A stretch of DNA of 64,000 nucleotides from Clostridium beijerinckii (GCF_018223745.1 NZ_CP073653.1:4762001-4826000), one strand, 5' to 3'. Positions 27,073 to 34,907 are shown, counted from the stretch's first letter. Notes: a model not told the origin generated them from the sequence alone. A program made the numbers and translations.

Positions 27073-27480
27073 CTACTTACCAATTTCTAAAGCCTTTGAA
27101 AACATGCTCTTTAAAGCATTAAAAGTATCAACATTTGCCTCGTAAGATCTAGTTGCTACCATCATATCTGCCATTTCATTTAATACATTCACATTTGGCA
27201 TTGTAACGTATCCATTGCTATCTGCATCTGGATGCGTTGGGTCATATACCTTTCTTAAAGGTGATGGATCATTTTCAATTTTAACTGCTTTAACTCCTGC
27301 CATATCCTTATTAGCATCAAGAGCCTCTTGAAATACAGCTACTTTTCTTACATATGGGCCTTTGCCATCTGCACTTCTTGTTGTACTTGCATTCGCCATA
27401 TTAGAAGTTATAGTATCCATTCTTAATCTTTCTGCTGAAAGACCCGTTGCACTTATTTGCATGGAAGTAAATGCATTCAT
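27073..27480 (-). CDS. flgC: Proximal rod protein FlgC
   Basis: The 135-aa protein has the rod N-terminal motif SATGLSAERLRMDTITSNMANAST and the family's C-terminal YVTMPNVNVLNEMADMMVATRSYEANVDTF. It forms part of the proximal rod and is exported without cleavage. Length is normal. Confidence 0.96.
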   Translation of the reverse strand: MNAFTSMQISATGLSAERLRMDTITSNMANASTTRSADGKGPYVRKVAVFQEALDANKDMAGVKAVKIENDPSPLRKVYDPTHPDADSNGYVTMPNVNVLNEMADMMVATRSYEANVDTFNALKSMFSKALEIGK

Positions 27481-27562
27481 TTATAATCCTCCTTTATCTA
27501 ATCAATAATTCCAAATTTCATAGCTTGTCTAAATATAATTCCTAATTATGTATTGTTTATCA

Positions 27563-27967
27563 CTATTTAATAACAGTTTTTAAATTATTAAATTTATTAT
27601 TTATGTCAGTTATTAACGCATTATATTTAAGAGTATTTGCTGCTTGATTTACCTTTTCTATATCTAAATCAACATTATTTCCATCACTTCTCATGCTAGT
27701 ACTCTTATCCTGTTCAATTGATATATTATCACCGCTATTTGAACCACTACTTGAAAAGTGACGTGGATTAGTGCGTTTTAACTCTAATTTTGAAAAATCT
27801 CCCTGATTCTTTAAATTTTCCTCAAATACTACATTAAATCTCTTATAATCTTTCGTATTGACATTTGCCATATTATTAGCAATTGTTTTAGCTCTAACAT
27901 TTGATGCTTTAATGCCTTGTTTAATCAAATCATAAGTAGCATCTGAACTAATAGATTGTATTGCCAT
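27563..27967 (-). CDS. flgB: Proximal rod protein FlgB
   Basis: The 134-aa protein has the rod motif KASNVRAKTIANNMANVNTKDYKR and a C-terminal VNQAANTLKYNALITDIN. It is the first gene of the early flagellar operon. About 900 bp of non-coding leader lies upstream, which holds a GEMM-I-like riboswitch, a repeat and a terminator. Confidence 0.95.
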   Translation of the reverse strand: MAIQSISSDATYDLIKQGIKASNVRAKTIANNMANVNTKDYKRFNVVFEENLKNQGDFSKLELKRTNPRHFSSSGSNSGDNISIEQDKSTSMRSDGNNVDLDIEKVNQAANTLKYNALITDINNKFNNLKTVIK

Positions 27968-28320
27968 AAATTCACATCCTTACATTTCGCCTTCTACTTG
28001 CATAAATATCTAAAACTTTCAGTACAAATATTTTATTTTACACATTATTAGAAATATGTAAAATAAAATGCTTTTTTCCTCACAATTTTTACCTGAGTAA
28101 AATATTACAATTTATTTTGACCAATTAATAATTTAATTATAGAATAACTATGCAATTTTATCTATAATTTTTTGAAAAATGTTTTCCAATTTATTTACTA
28201 ATTCCGATTTTTTTTGGTTTTATTGTAATATTCCCCCACATAATAAATCTTCTAAAATAAATTAAATGCCATTTTTAGACTTTCTGCCGTATTTATCCGT
28301 ACTGTGGCCTACCATATATC

Positions 28321-28355
28321 TAAAAAATAAAAGGTGTCTATAAATTATAGGCACC
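28321..28355 (-). terminator. Intrinsic terminator in the flgB leader
   Basis: On the minus strand GGTGCCTATA-(3 nt)-TATAGACACC (28333-28355, one G-U pair) is followed by TTTTATTTTTT (28321-28332). It lies downstream of the riboswitch and 354 bp before flgB, where a transcription-control riboswitch would need one. No further gene feature is seen between it and flgB. Confidence 0.8.
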
Positions 28356-28392
28356 AAAAATATTTAAAGCAAAATAAATATAAACTTTATTA

Positions 28393-28493
28393 ATATGTTG
28401 CAATTCACAATACACATTTCTCAATTCATAATTACAGCTAAAATTCTTGCAATATTTTTAGAATTATCATGAAGAATTATTTTGGCAACATAT
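28393..28493. repeat. MITE-like 101-bp element in the flgB leader
   Basis: It has terminal inverted repeats ATATGTTGC (28393-28401) and GCAACATAT (28485-28493), with imperfect internal pairing around AAAATTCTTGCAATATTTTTAGAA. A related copy with the ends CATATTGC / GCAACATATG lies at 56288-56375 in the other orientation. No coding capacity. It is within the transcribed leader, between riboswitch and terminator. Confidence 0.7.
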
Positions 28494-28691
28494 ATATAAT
28501 TATCTTATGCCTAGTTTTGTAATACTCGCATGTTAACAAATAATAAAACAAATCAAACAAAATGAAAGATCTTACTTTCCAATATTCTTCATTAATATTC
28601 GAGATAACAATAACACGACATTAAATAAGTCCAATTAGTCTTCAATATAAATTTTTTCATGAAGCTAAGAACTAAGTTTCACTTTATATTT

Positions 28692-28772
28692 TGGCAACCT
28701 GACAATCCTAGAAAATAAAATTCTCCTTAGACTCATGGCTTTGCGGCCTTATTTTTCAATAAGTGTGCTAGT
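28692..28772 (-). ncRNA. Divergent c-di-GMP-I (GEMM-I) riboswitch aptamer
   Basis: Read on the minus strand, the segment shows a GNRA-capped helix CTTATT-GAAA-AATAAG (28763-28748), then GCCGCAAAGCCATGAGTCTA and the 3' block TGTCAGGTTGCC. These match the GEMM-I consensus (GAAA-capped P1b, GGACGCAAAGCC, GGGTCTA, CAGGTTGCC). Three conserved places deviate: the 5' strand GGCAAAC reads AGCACAC, GGACGC reads GGCCGC and GGGTCTA reads GAGTCTA. The closing helix is therefore weakened. In C. difficile the flgB operon carries an OFF-type GEMM-I riboswitch in the same position. Function with c-di-GMP is inferred, and the changes may mean decay or altered specificity. Confidence 0.75.
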
Positions 28773-28834
28773 ATCAATATAATTTGTCCTTTTAAATTAT
28801 AATGTATTTTGGTTTATTTAACCACAGTTATTTT

Positions 28835-28901
28835 TAATTTTCGATAAAATCATCTAATAAATTATAAATTTCATTATAATTTATCCAATAATTTTCGATA
28901 A
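28835..28901 (-). promoter_or_regulatory. Probable flgB operon promoter flanked by 13-bp direct repeats
   Basis: A sigma-A-like promoter can be read on the minus strand as TTGGAT (28883-28888), 16 bp, TATAAT (28861-28866). It lies between two identical copies of TAATTTTCGATAA (28835-28847 and 28889-28901), 54 bp apart. The repeats could be operator sites. A second TATAAT at 28798-28803 is also possible. No transcript start is known. Confidence 0.45.
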
Positions 28902-28978
28902 TAGAATTTTGTATAAATATAAATCTAATATTTCACAAAATTATCCATTAAAATTGTTTAAATCATTTATTTTAGTTT

Positions 28979-29033
28979 CAAAAAAATAAACTATAGTAAA
29001 CTCTGATAATCAGAATTTATTATAGTTTATTTT
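28979..29033 (-). terminator. Terminator of the short flagellin gene
   Basis: The arms 28983-29006 and 29010-29033 form a stem of over 20 bp with two mismatches and a 3-nt loop (TCTGA-TAA-TCAGA at the tip). On the minus strand it runs into a T7 stretch. It lies 22 bp after the flagellin stop. Confidence 0.85.
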
Positions 29034-29054
29034 AAAATAATCCTCATCTCTGTA

Positions 29055-29891
29055 TTATTTAACATTAGCTAAAATATTTAAGCAATCCTTAGGAAAGTTA
29101 TTACTCTGTGCCATTAATCCAATTGAAGAATTAACTAATAACTGACTCTTTGAATATTTCATCATTTCTTCTGCAATATCTGCATCACCAATTCTACTTT
29201 GAGCAGTTTGTACATTAATATCTTTATTGCTTAAATAATCAGACGTTCCTTCCAATCTATTTTGTATGGAACCATATTTACTTCTTATCTTTGCAACCAT
29301 TTGAGTTGCTTTATCTATAGATCGAAGTGATTCATCAATATTATTTATATCCAAATCACTAACCCCTAAATTTGATGCACTTACATCAAATATAGGTATG
29401 TCAACATTTTCATCATCCATATTCCCTATAGCACTCTTTATGATTTTTGTTGGATTTAAATTTAAACTTGAAGCACTTGGTTCAGATAATTTAATACCAT
29501 TAAACTCTGTATTATTCGTTAAATCATTTATATCGGCTTTAATACTGTTAATTTCATTTTGAATAATTTTTTTATCTGAATCTGTTAGAGTATCTGAACC
29601 AGCACTAACTGCTAATTCTTTCAACCTACATAAATTATCATTTATTTCTTGAAGAGAACCATCAAAAGTTTGTAGCATAGAATTAGTATCTTGAATATTC
29701 TTACTTGCAGCATCGTTAGTCAGTACCTGTATCTTTAAAGTTTCATTTTTCCCTACCTTTCCCGGATTATCTTTAGCAGAATTTAACCTGCTTCCAGTAC
29801 TCACATTATTTAGCGCCTTAGCATTATCCTCAATTCTATTTTTATATGTTTTATATATGCTTAATGAGAACATATTATGAGAAAGTCTCAA
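29055..29891 (-). CDS. Short divergent flagellin
   Basis: The 278-aa protein has flagellin D0/D1 segments at both ends: MRLSHNMFSLSIYKTYKNRI with NVSTGSRLNSAKDNPG at the N-terminus and AQSRIGDADIAEEMMKYSKSQLL at the C-terminus. The variable middle is very short (about 135-175). It starts at TTG 29891, with AGGAGG upstream. Compared with the main flagellin it has KNRIEDNAKALNNV instead of the usual Gln/Leu-rich motif, and the last residues differ (NILANVK). It may be a minor filament subunit or a filament-tip or junction component. It has its own sigma-28-like promoter and terminator, so it is an independent unit. Confidence 0.85.
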   Translation of the reverse strand: MRLSHNMFSLSIYKTYKNRIEDNAKALNNVSTGSRLNSAKDNPGKVGKNETLKIQVLTNDAASKNIQDTNSMLQTFDGSLQEINDNLCRLKELAVSAGSDTLTDSDKKIIQNEINSIKADINDLTNNTEFNGIKLSEPSASSLNLNPTKIIKSAIGNMDDENVDIPIFDVSASNLGVSDLDINNIDESLRSIDKATQMVAKIRSKYGSIQNRLEGTSDYLSNKDINVQTAQSRIGDADIAEEMMKYSKSQLLVNSSIGLMAQSNNFPKDCLNILANVK

Positions 29892-30021
29892 TTTATATAA
29901 CCTCCTTTTTCATTTTACTTGTATCATTTTGTATTATTTTATATAACTACTGCGATTCACATCAGCAATACTAAATAAATAATAGAAAAAATTTTTAATA
30001 TAAATTTCTTTTCTTGTATTT

Positions 30022-30049
30022 ATTATCGTAAGGATTAAAACTATCTTTA
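30022..30049 (-). promoter_or_regulatory. Sigma-28-like promoter of the short flagellin
   Basis: On the minus strand TAAAGA (30044-30049), 14 bp, ACGATAAT (30022-30029). The spacing is identical to the other sigma-28-like sites here and close to the SigD consensus (TAAA, about 15-16 bp, CCGATAT). The -35 region sits inside a small palindrome, TTAAAACTA / TAGTTTTAA. It is 131 bp upstream of the TTG start. The rest of the 29892-30203 gap shows nothing else. Confidence 0.75.
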
Positions 30050-30243
30050 GTTTTAACATAAAACATATCATATTAAAGTTTTTTATTCATTACTTAATTA
30101 TAACTAAAACAGGTTTTATAAGCTTCTATAAAATTTTTATTAAAACTTATTATTAACTATATATAACTAATTATATTAAAAAATATCTACAGTCATCTTT
30201 TTCAGCTTTACGTAAGCGTAAAAAAATTAACGGATAGATAAAT

Positions 30244-30293
30244 GTAAACCTCCATTGTTAAAATTAACATAGATTTTAACAATGGAGGTTTAC
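30244..30293 (+). promoter_or_regulatory. Perfect 20-bp hairpin hiding the tnpA ribosome site
   Basis: GTAAACCTCCATTGTTAAAA (30244-30263) is the exact reverse complement of 30274-30293, with a 10-nt loop. The right arm contains GGAGG, the ribosome site of tnpA (ATG at 30298). Transcripts entering from outside would fold and hide it, a known way for ISs to block translation from external promoters. Confidence 0.8.
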
Positions 30294-30297
30294 TTAT

Positions 30298-30627
30298 ATG
30301 AATAATAATGAAAATATAAAGTGGAGAGAAATTGTTGCTGGCTTTTCTTCTTACGAAGGAACGTTAGGAAATTTCTGCAATGCAAATCACATTACTAAAA
30401 GTCAATTTTATTACTATAAAAAGAAATTTAAGGATGAAAATAATAATTTACAGTTTCATGCAATTTCCATGAGAGAAGAAAGAGTAAGAACTGAAATCAC
30501 TGTGGTTCCAGCTGATAGACCTAATATAATAATAGAAATAGGAACAGCTAAAATATATGTACCGGCTAATGAAATAGCCGTTTTGAGTAATTTACTTAAG
30601 GATCTGATTGCAAATGTTCAATCTTAA
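30298..30627 (+). CDS. tnpA: IS66 accessory protein TnpA
   Basis: The 109-aa protein has a helix-turn-helix-like N-terminus (WREIVAGFSSYEGTLGNFCN, then HITKSQFYYYKKKF) typical of the first ORF of IS66 elements. It is required for transposition, with a DNA-binding role presumed. Its end overlaps the start of tnpB by 14 bp. Confidence 0.9.
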   Translation: MNNNENIKWREIVAGFSSYEGTLGNFCNANHITKSQFYYYKKKFKDENNNLQFHAISMREERVRTEITVVPADRPNIIIEIGTAKIYVPANEIAVLSNLLKDLIANVQS

Positions 30628-30964
30628 TAAAGTTAATACAGTTTATCTTGCATGTGGAATAACAGATTTGAGAAAAAGCATTGATGGACTAGTAGTGATT
30701 GTGCAAACGCAGCTAAAGCTGGATCCGTTTGAAAAAGCCTTGTTTGTTTTTTGTAATAGACAAATGAATAGAATTAAGATTCTCCACTTTGATGAAGGAT
30801 TCTGGCTATACTATTTTCGACTTGAAAATAGTATATTGAAATGGCCGATGACTCCAGACGAAGCTCTTAAAATTAACAAAGAAGAATTGAAATGGCTCCT
30901 TATGGGATATGAAGTTAGAACTAAGTCTAAATTTAAGCCAATTGAAGTAAGAAACAGCTTTTAA
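30614..30964 (+). CDS. tnpB: IS66 accessory protein TnpB
   Basis: ATG 30614 (MFNLNKVNTVYLACG) is preferred over the upstream TTG at 30608. The 116-aa product has the family block CGITDLRKSIDGL, then FVFCNRQMNRIKILHFDEGFWLYYFRLE. This is the IS66 Orf2 family, needed for transposition but of unknown chemistry. A strong stem-loop (CCCTTAATT / AATTAAGGG, about 30978-31020) lies between tnpB and tnpC and may attenuate transposase expression. Confidence 0.93.
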   Translation: MFNLNKVNTVYLACGITDLRKSIDGLVVIVQTQLKLDPFEKALFVFCNRQMNRIKILHFDEGFWLYYFRLENSILKWPMTPDEALKINKEELKWLLMGYEVRTKSKFKPIEVRNSF

Positions 30965-31063
30965 AGTAAATATTGCTATAAGCCCTTAATTTTGAACTTT
31001 TACAAGTTTCGGAATTAAGGGTTTTGTGGTAATATATGCCTACATTTGTTGTGAGGTATGAAA

Positions 31064-32674
31064 ATGGATATTTTAGATTTAGAAGATCAGCTTGATGAAA
31101 AAACAAAATTATTGATTTATAAAATGGAAGAACAAATTGAATCAAAGGATAAAGAAATTGATAATTTAAAAAAGGAATCAGCTTTTCTTAAAGGACAAAT
31201 TCTAAATAAAAACAGAAAAATTTTTGGACAATCTAGTGAGCAAGTTGATTCAAGACAAATCTCACTTTTTAATGATGCTGAAAAAAACAGTGATCTTAAA
31301 ATAAATGAGCCTCTCATTGAAGAAATTACATATACAAGAAAAAAATCATCTTCTCATTTAGGAAAGAAAGATAATTTATCCGGCCTAGATAGAGTTACAA
31401 TTGAGCATAAACTTGATGAATCAGAAGCAGTTTGTGATAGATGTGGAAATAATTTAGTTGTAATTGGCAAAAAATCAAAAGAAATTTTAAAATATAAGCC
31501 AGCAGAACTTTACATAGAAGAACATATTTCATATACATATGCTTGCAAAAATTGCGAAGCGGATGCTGATAAAACCAATATAATTTCTGCAAAAATACCA
31601 AATACTTTCTTATATAAAAGTATGGCTTCAAATGAATTGTTAGCTCACGTTGTGAGTATGAAATATCAATATGCAATGCCATTATATAGAATGGAATCAT
31701 ACTTTAAGATGATGGATGTTAATCTTTCAAGCCAGACATTATCTAACTGGATAATAGGTTGTGCAAATGAACTTCAGCCTGTTTTTGATTATATGAAAGA
31801 GGATCTCTTAAAAAGAAATTATATTCATGCTGACGAAACATATGTCAAGGTTATTGAAGAAAATGGAAAAGATTCTAATTCAAAAAGATTCATGTGGCTA
31901 TATCGCTCCGGAGGCATTGAAAATCCAGTAATTCTATATGATTATCAGAAAACAAGATCTGGTTCTTGTGCTGAAGAATTTCTTGAAGGATTCTCAGGCT
32001 ATCTTCAAACAGATGGATATGATGGATATAATAAAGTTAAAAACATAAAAAGTCTATATTGTATGGCACATATTAGAAGAAAATTCTTTGAAATAATATC
32101 ACTCTTAAGCCCCGAAGCTTTAAAGCAATCACATGCGCTAGAAGGGTTTAATTATTGCGAACAACTTTATGAAATTGAAAAAGAACTGAGGGAACAATAT
32201 ATAGATAGTGATAATTATTATGATGAGCGACATGCAATAAGACTTAAGAAATCTTTACCTATTCTTAAGAAATTTCAAGAATATGTAGATGTTGAAATTG
32301 TTAATGCTCTTCCTAAAAGCCATTTAGGCAAGGCGCTTGCATATGCTCAAAAACTATTACCTTATACGAGAACCTTTCTGACAAATGGATGTCTTGAGAT
32401 TGATAATAATTCAGCTGAAAGAGCTATAAAGCCATTTGTAATCGGCAGAAAAAATTGGATGTTTTCCAAGACAGCAAAAGGTGCAAAATCAAGTGCACTT
32501 CTTTATAGTATTGTTGAAACTGCTAAAGCCAATGGCTTAGCAGTAGAAAAGTATTTAGTATATTTGTTTGAAATGCTTGCAAATGCAGAATTTAAAGAAC
32601 GTGATATATTAGAAAAATGTATGCCGTGGGCAGAAAGCACTCCAGATGAACTGCACATTAAGATTAGCAAATGA
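31064..32674 (+). CDS. tnpC: IS66-family transposase TnpC
   Basis: The 536-aa DDE transposase starts best at ATG 31064 (7 bases after GAGG). An N-terminal leucine-rich coiled coil (about 5-45) is followed by a Cys4 zinc-binding region (CDRCGNN with CKNCEAD, about 125-165). The DDE core includes HADETYVK (first D), QTDGYDGYN (second D) and the C-terminal LEIDNNSAERAIKPFVIGRKNW with the catalytic E. It appears intact. Confidence 0.95.
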   Translation: MDILDLEDQLDEKTKLLIYKMEEQIESKDKEIDNLKKESAFLKGQILNKNRKIFGQSSEQVDSRQISLFNDAEKNSDLKINEPLIEEITYTRKKSSSHLGKKDNLSGLDRVTIEHKLDESEAVCDRCGNNLVVIGKKSKEILKYKPAELYIEEHISYTYACKNCEADADKTNIISAKIPNTFLYKSMASNELLAHVVSMKYQYAMPLYRMESYFKMMDVNLSSQTLSNWIIGCANELQPVFDYMKEDLLKRNYIHADETYVKVIEENGKDSNSKRFMWLYRSGGIENPVILYDYQKTRSGSCAEEFLEGFSGYLQTDGYDGYNKVKNIKSLYCMAHIRRKFFEIISLLSPEALKQSHALEGFNYCEQLYEIEKELREQYIDSDNYYDERHAIRLKKSLPILKKFQEYVDVEIVNALPKSHLGKALAYAQKLLPYTRTFLTNGCLEIDNNSAERAIKPFVIGRKNWMFSKTAKGAKSSALLYSIVETAKANGLAVEKYLVYLFEMLANAEFKERDILEKCMPWAESTPDELHIKISK

Positions 32675-32687
32675 TCATTTCTATATA

Positions 32688-34229
32688 GGGGGTGCTTTAA
32701 AACCCCCTATATTTATATGTAGTATTCCAAAATATAGTAATTTGTAAAATGGCGTAGAATGACCCTCAATTTTTTATCAAGGTTCATTACAAAAAATGCC
32801 ATATTAATAACGCACTCAGCAGTTTCTTTTAAATCTGCAAATATTCTGGCTAAACCATATCTAGTTTTACCAGTACCAAACTTTCCCTCAACTTCATTTC
32901 TTTCGCATGTATCAACATACTCTTGATTTTTTTCAGCTTTAGTTTTATTCTTTTTAGGTCTGCCTAAAGCAGGGCCGGTAATGCTAATTCCATTTTCTTT
33001 GCAATAGTTTAAGTTTTTTCTATTTCTATAAATTTTATCAGCCAATATTCTTTCAGGATAAAAGCCATTTCTTGCTTTATAACTCTCTGTTATAGGTATT
33101 AAGCTTTCGCATTCGTTGTAAGCATCCCAACTCAACTTTTCCATTCTAACATAACCATTAGCAACACTTATTTCAACTTTTGCCCCGAATTCCGTAGGAG
33201 CTTTAGTTTTTCCTCTAACAATTGGTCTAACATGTGGTTGACTGATACTAACAATCCTATTTTCTACTGTATGTTTTCTATTATCAAACATATATTTTTG
33301 TTGATGATATAACTGTAAAATCACTTCATATTCTTCTGATTGTCGACTATTAAGCTTTTTTCCATTCGCAATAAAATTTACTACATATCCAATATCTCTA
33401 GCAATATAATTTAATTGTTTCCTTATAGCTTTGCGCATCTTTTTAGAATTTTTCTTTCTGGCCTTTGAAACATTTAGAAAATCCTTACGCGCAATTTTCC
33501 TATAAGTTCTAGGCTTTTTAGATTCAGAAGGATTATGCAATTGATCAATATATCCTTCAAGTTTTTCTCTTGCAGAATTTAAAAGATTTAAATCTTGTGG
33601 ATAAGTTATATCGGCTGGAGTACATGTTGCATCAATAATGATAGTGCCTTGATTAGATTGATCTGAATCATTTCCATCATCATTATCGTCATGCTTATCT
33701 TTATCATCATTATTTTTAGTAGTATCTTTAAGAATAGTATTATTCATTTCAATAATCATATCATCATCAATTCTTTTTCGAAATTCAACCATTGAAGACG
33801 CTCCAAATGGTGCGGAATTTTGGAATTCTTTCAAACCAATAAAATATTGAAGGTAAGGATTTTCGGCGATAGCAGATACCGTTTCACGATCGGAACAATT
33901 AAGTTTTTGCTTTATTATTAAGCTTCCTAATACAATTCGAAATGGTTTTGATGGACGACCATTATTAATGAATTGTTTAGCATATGTTTCTTCAAATTCA
34001 TGCCATGGTATTATTGACGCTAATTTAACCCACCTATTATTTTTATCTAATTCTCCGTATGGAAATATAAAATCTTCTATTTTTAATTGGTTATCAATTG
34101 AATACATATAAATTCACTCCTAAGTGCAAGGGTTTTTACCCTATATTTAAAATATCTATGCACTTAGTATTCCATAAAATATCATACATAATACTATTCC
34201 AAACACTTAAGCCAATTTGGAGCAGCCCC
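32688..34229 (-). mobile_element. IS5/IS1182-like element nested in the IS66 element
   Basis: The ends are imperfect inverted repeats, GGGGGTGCTTTAAAA (32688-32702) and, from the right, GGGGCTGCTCCAAAT (34229-34215), matching at 12 of 15. It is flanked on both sides by TATATA (32682-32687 and 34230-34235), which may include the target duplication. It inserted 13 bp after the tnpC stop, so tnpC is not broken. It was therefore acquired after the IS66 element. Confidence 0.85.
32713..34107 (-). CDS. DDE transposase (IS5/IS1182 type)
   Basis: The 464-aa protein has a DUF772-like N-terminal region (PFRIVLGSLIIKQKLNCSDRE, then NPYLQYFIGLKEFQ) and a DDE_Tnp_1-like core. The first catalytic Asp is in IIIDATCTPADITYP, the second in ILADKIYRNRKN, and the Glu in CERNEVEGKFGTGK. 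An acidic D/N-rich insert (about 130-155) precedes the core. It appears complete, so the element may be active. Confidence 0.9.
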   Translation of the reverse strand: MYSIDNQLKIEDFIFPYGELDKNNRWVKLASIIPWHEFEETYAKQFINNGRPSKPFRIVLGSLIIKQKLNCSDRETVSAIAENPYLQYFIGLKEFQNSAPFGASSMVEFRKRIDDDMIIEMNNTILKDTTKNNDDKDKHDDNDDGNDSDQSNQGTIIIDATCTPADITYPQDLNLLNSAREKLEGYIDQLHNPSESKKPRTYRKIARKDFLNVSKARKKNSKKMRKAIRKQLNYIARDIGYVVNFIANGKKLNSRQSEEYEVILQLYHQQKYMFDNRKHTVENRIVSISQPHVRPIVRGKTKAPTEFGAKVEISVANGYVRMEKLSWDAYNECESLIPITESYKARNGFYPERILADKIYRNRKNLNYCKENGISITGPALGRPKKNKTKAEKNQEYVDTCERNEVEGKFGTGKTRYGLARIFADLKETAECVINMAFFVMNLDKKLRVILRHFTNYYILEYYI

Positions 34230-34243
34230 TATATAAAATTGTA

Positions 34244-34283
34244 CCCAACAGAAAATATAAGTTTTTCTGTTGGGTTTATTTTA
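34244..34283 (+). terminator. Terminator at the right end of the IS66 element
   Basis: CCCAACAG (34244-34251) pairs with CTGTTGGG (34267-34274), and the A/T-rich inner part extends the stem. A T-rich run follows on the plus strand. It would have lain close behind tnpC before the nested IS arrived. The 34108-34437 gap otherwise contains IS ends and a weak T-run hairpin for the next minus-strand gene. Confidence 0.8.
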
Positions 34284-34437
34284 TCACTTAAGTTTAGGCT
34301 GCTGCTACGCGTCGATTTTTTGACGCTTACAGCTTTACTATGCAAAAATGAAACTTTATTCGTTCTAAATAAATTTGGCGCTATATTTACTAAAAAGAAA
34401 AATGAGTATCCATATCTATTTTGCTAGCTATTGATGC

Positions 34438-34689
34438 TCATCTAATCATTTTCCAATCTTCACTTTTTCTACTTTCACTATCTAAAGCTTTAACTTGCAT
34501 AGCTAAATCATTTAATTTAACGTTTATCAGTTCCAATTCCTTTTCAATAAGATTATCATACTTAGCCTTCTCTGTTAACTTTTTCATTTGTAATAATTTT
34601 TGTTCCATAATATCCAGCAGTCTTTGTCTATAAATTATCCACTGAAGTTCTTGTTCTAATTCTTTCTTTAACTCCTCTCTCTCATCCAT
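34438..34689 (-). CDS. Small coiled-coil protein of the flagellar region (83 aa)
   Basis: The 83-aa product is highly charged and helical (MDEREELKKELEQELQW start), predicted coiled coil over most of its length, with no membrane segment. Its ATG is 5 bp after the yjfB stop and has no good ribosome site of its own, suggesting coupling. Possible roles are a chaperone-like flagellar protein, comparable in size to FliT, but I do not recognise the family. Confidence 0.7.
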   Translation of the reverse strand: MDEREELKKELEQELQWIIYRQRLLDIMEQKLLQMKKLTEKAKYDNLIEKELELINVKLNDLAMQVKALDSESRKSEDWKMIR

Positions 34690-34694
34690 CTAAA

Positions 34695-34874
34695 CTAAAC
34701 TCTAGCATCCAAGTTATTTCCTAAATTAGGATCTACTGTAACATTCTTTAGTACTTCAGTCATTTGAGCAGCACTTTCTTTTTCAGCATTCATCATCATT
34801 TTTGCCAATTGTACACCAGCTGATTGTTTTACACTTGATTGACTCATTACCGTTGATAATTCTGCTATATCCAT
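34695..34874 (-). CDS. yjfB: YjfB-family putative motility protein
   Basis: The 59-aa product begins MDIAELSTVMSQSSVKQ and continues with AGVQLAKMMMNAEKESAAQ, matching the YjfB motility family, whose function is unknown but which is often under SigD control in Bacillus. GGAGGAG precedes the ATG. A sigma-28-like -10 box lies at 34908-34915. It is the first gene of a short unit with the 83-aa coiled-coil gene. Confidence 0.85.
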   Translation of the reverse strand: MDIAELSTVMSQSSVKQSAGVQLAKMMMNAEKESAAQMTEVLKNVTVDPNLGNNLDARV

Positions 34875-34907
34875 ATTTACTCCTCCAATATTTATTAATT
34901 TTTCTAA

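Larger units (their letters stand above)
30212..34330 (+). mobile_element. IS66-family insertion sequence carrying a nested IS
   Basis: The ends are GTAAGCGTAAAAAAATTAACG (left) and, read inward from the right, GTAAGCGTCAAAAAATCGACG; GTAAGCG is the IS66-family tip. The element is flanked by perfect 8-bp direct repeats AGCTTTAC at 30204-30211 and 34331-34338, the family's usual target duplication. It carries tnpA, tnpB and tnpC. Total length is 4119 bp. Removing the nested 1542-bp IS leaves about 2.57 kb, a normal IS66 size. It landed between a minus-strand coiled-coil gene and the short flagellin promoter without breaking either. Confidence 0.93.

Noticed and set aside
29938..30060. 41-codon minus-strand open frame starting MLKLKIVLIL
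   Set aside because: It overlaps the sigma-28-like promoter of the short flagellin, has no ribosome site and is too short to support without conservation.
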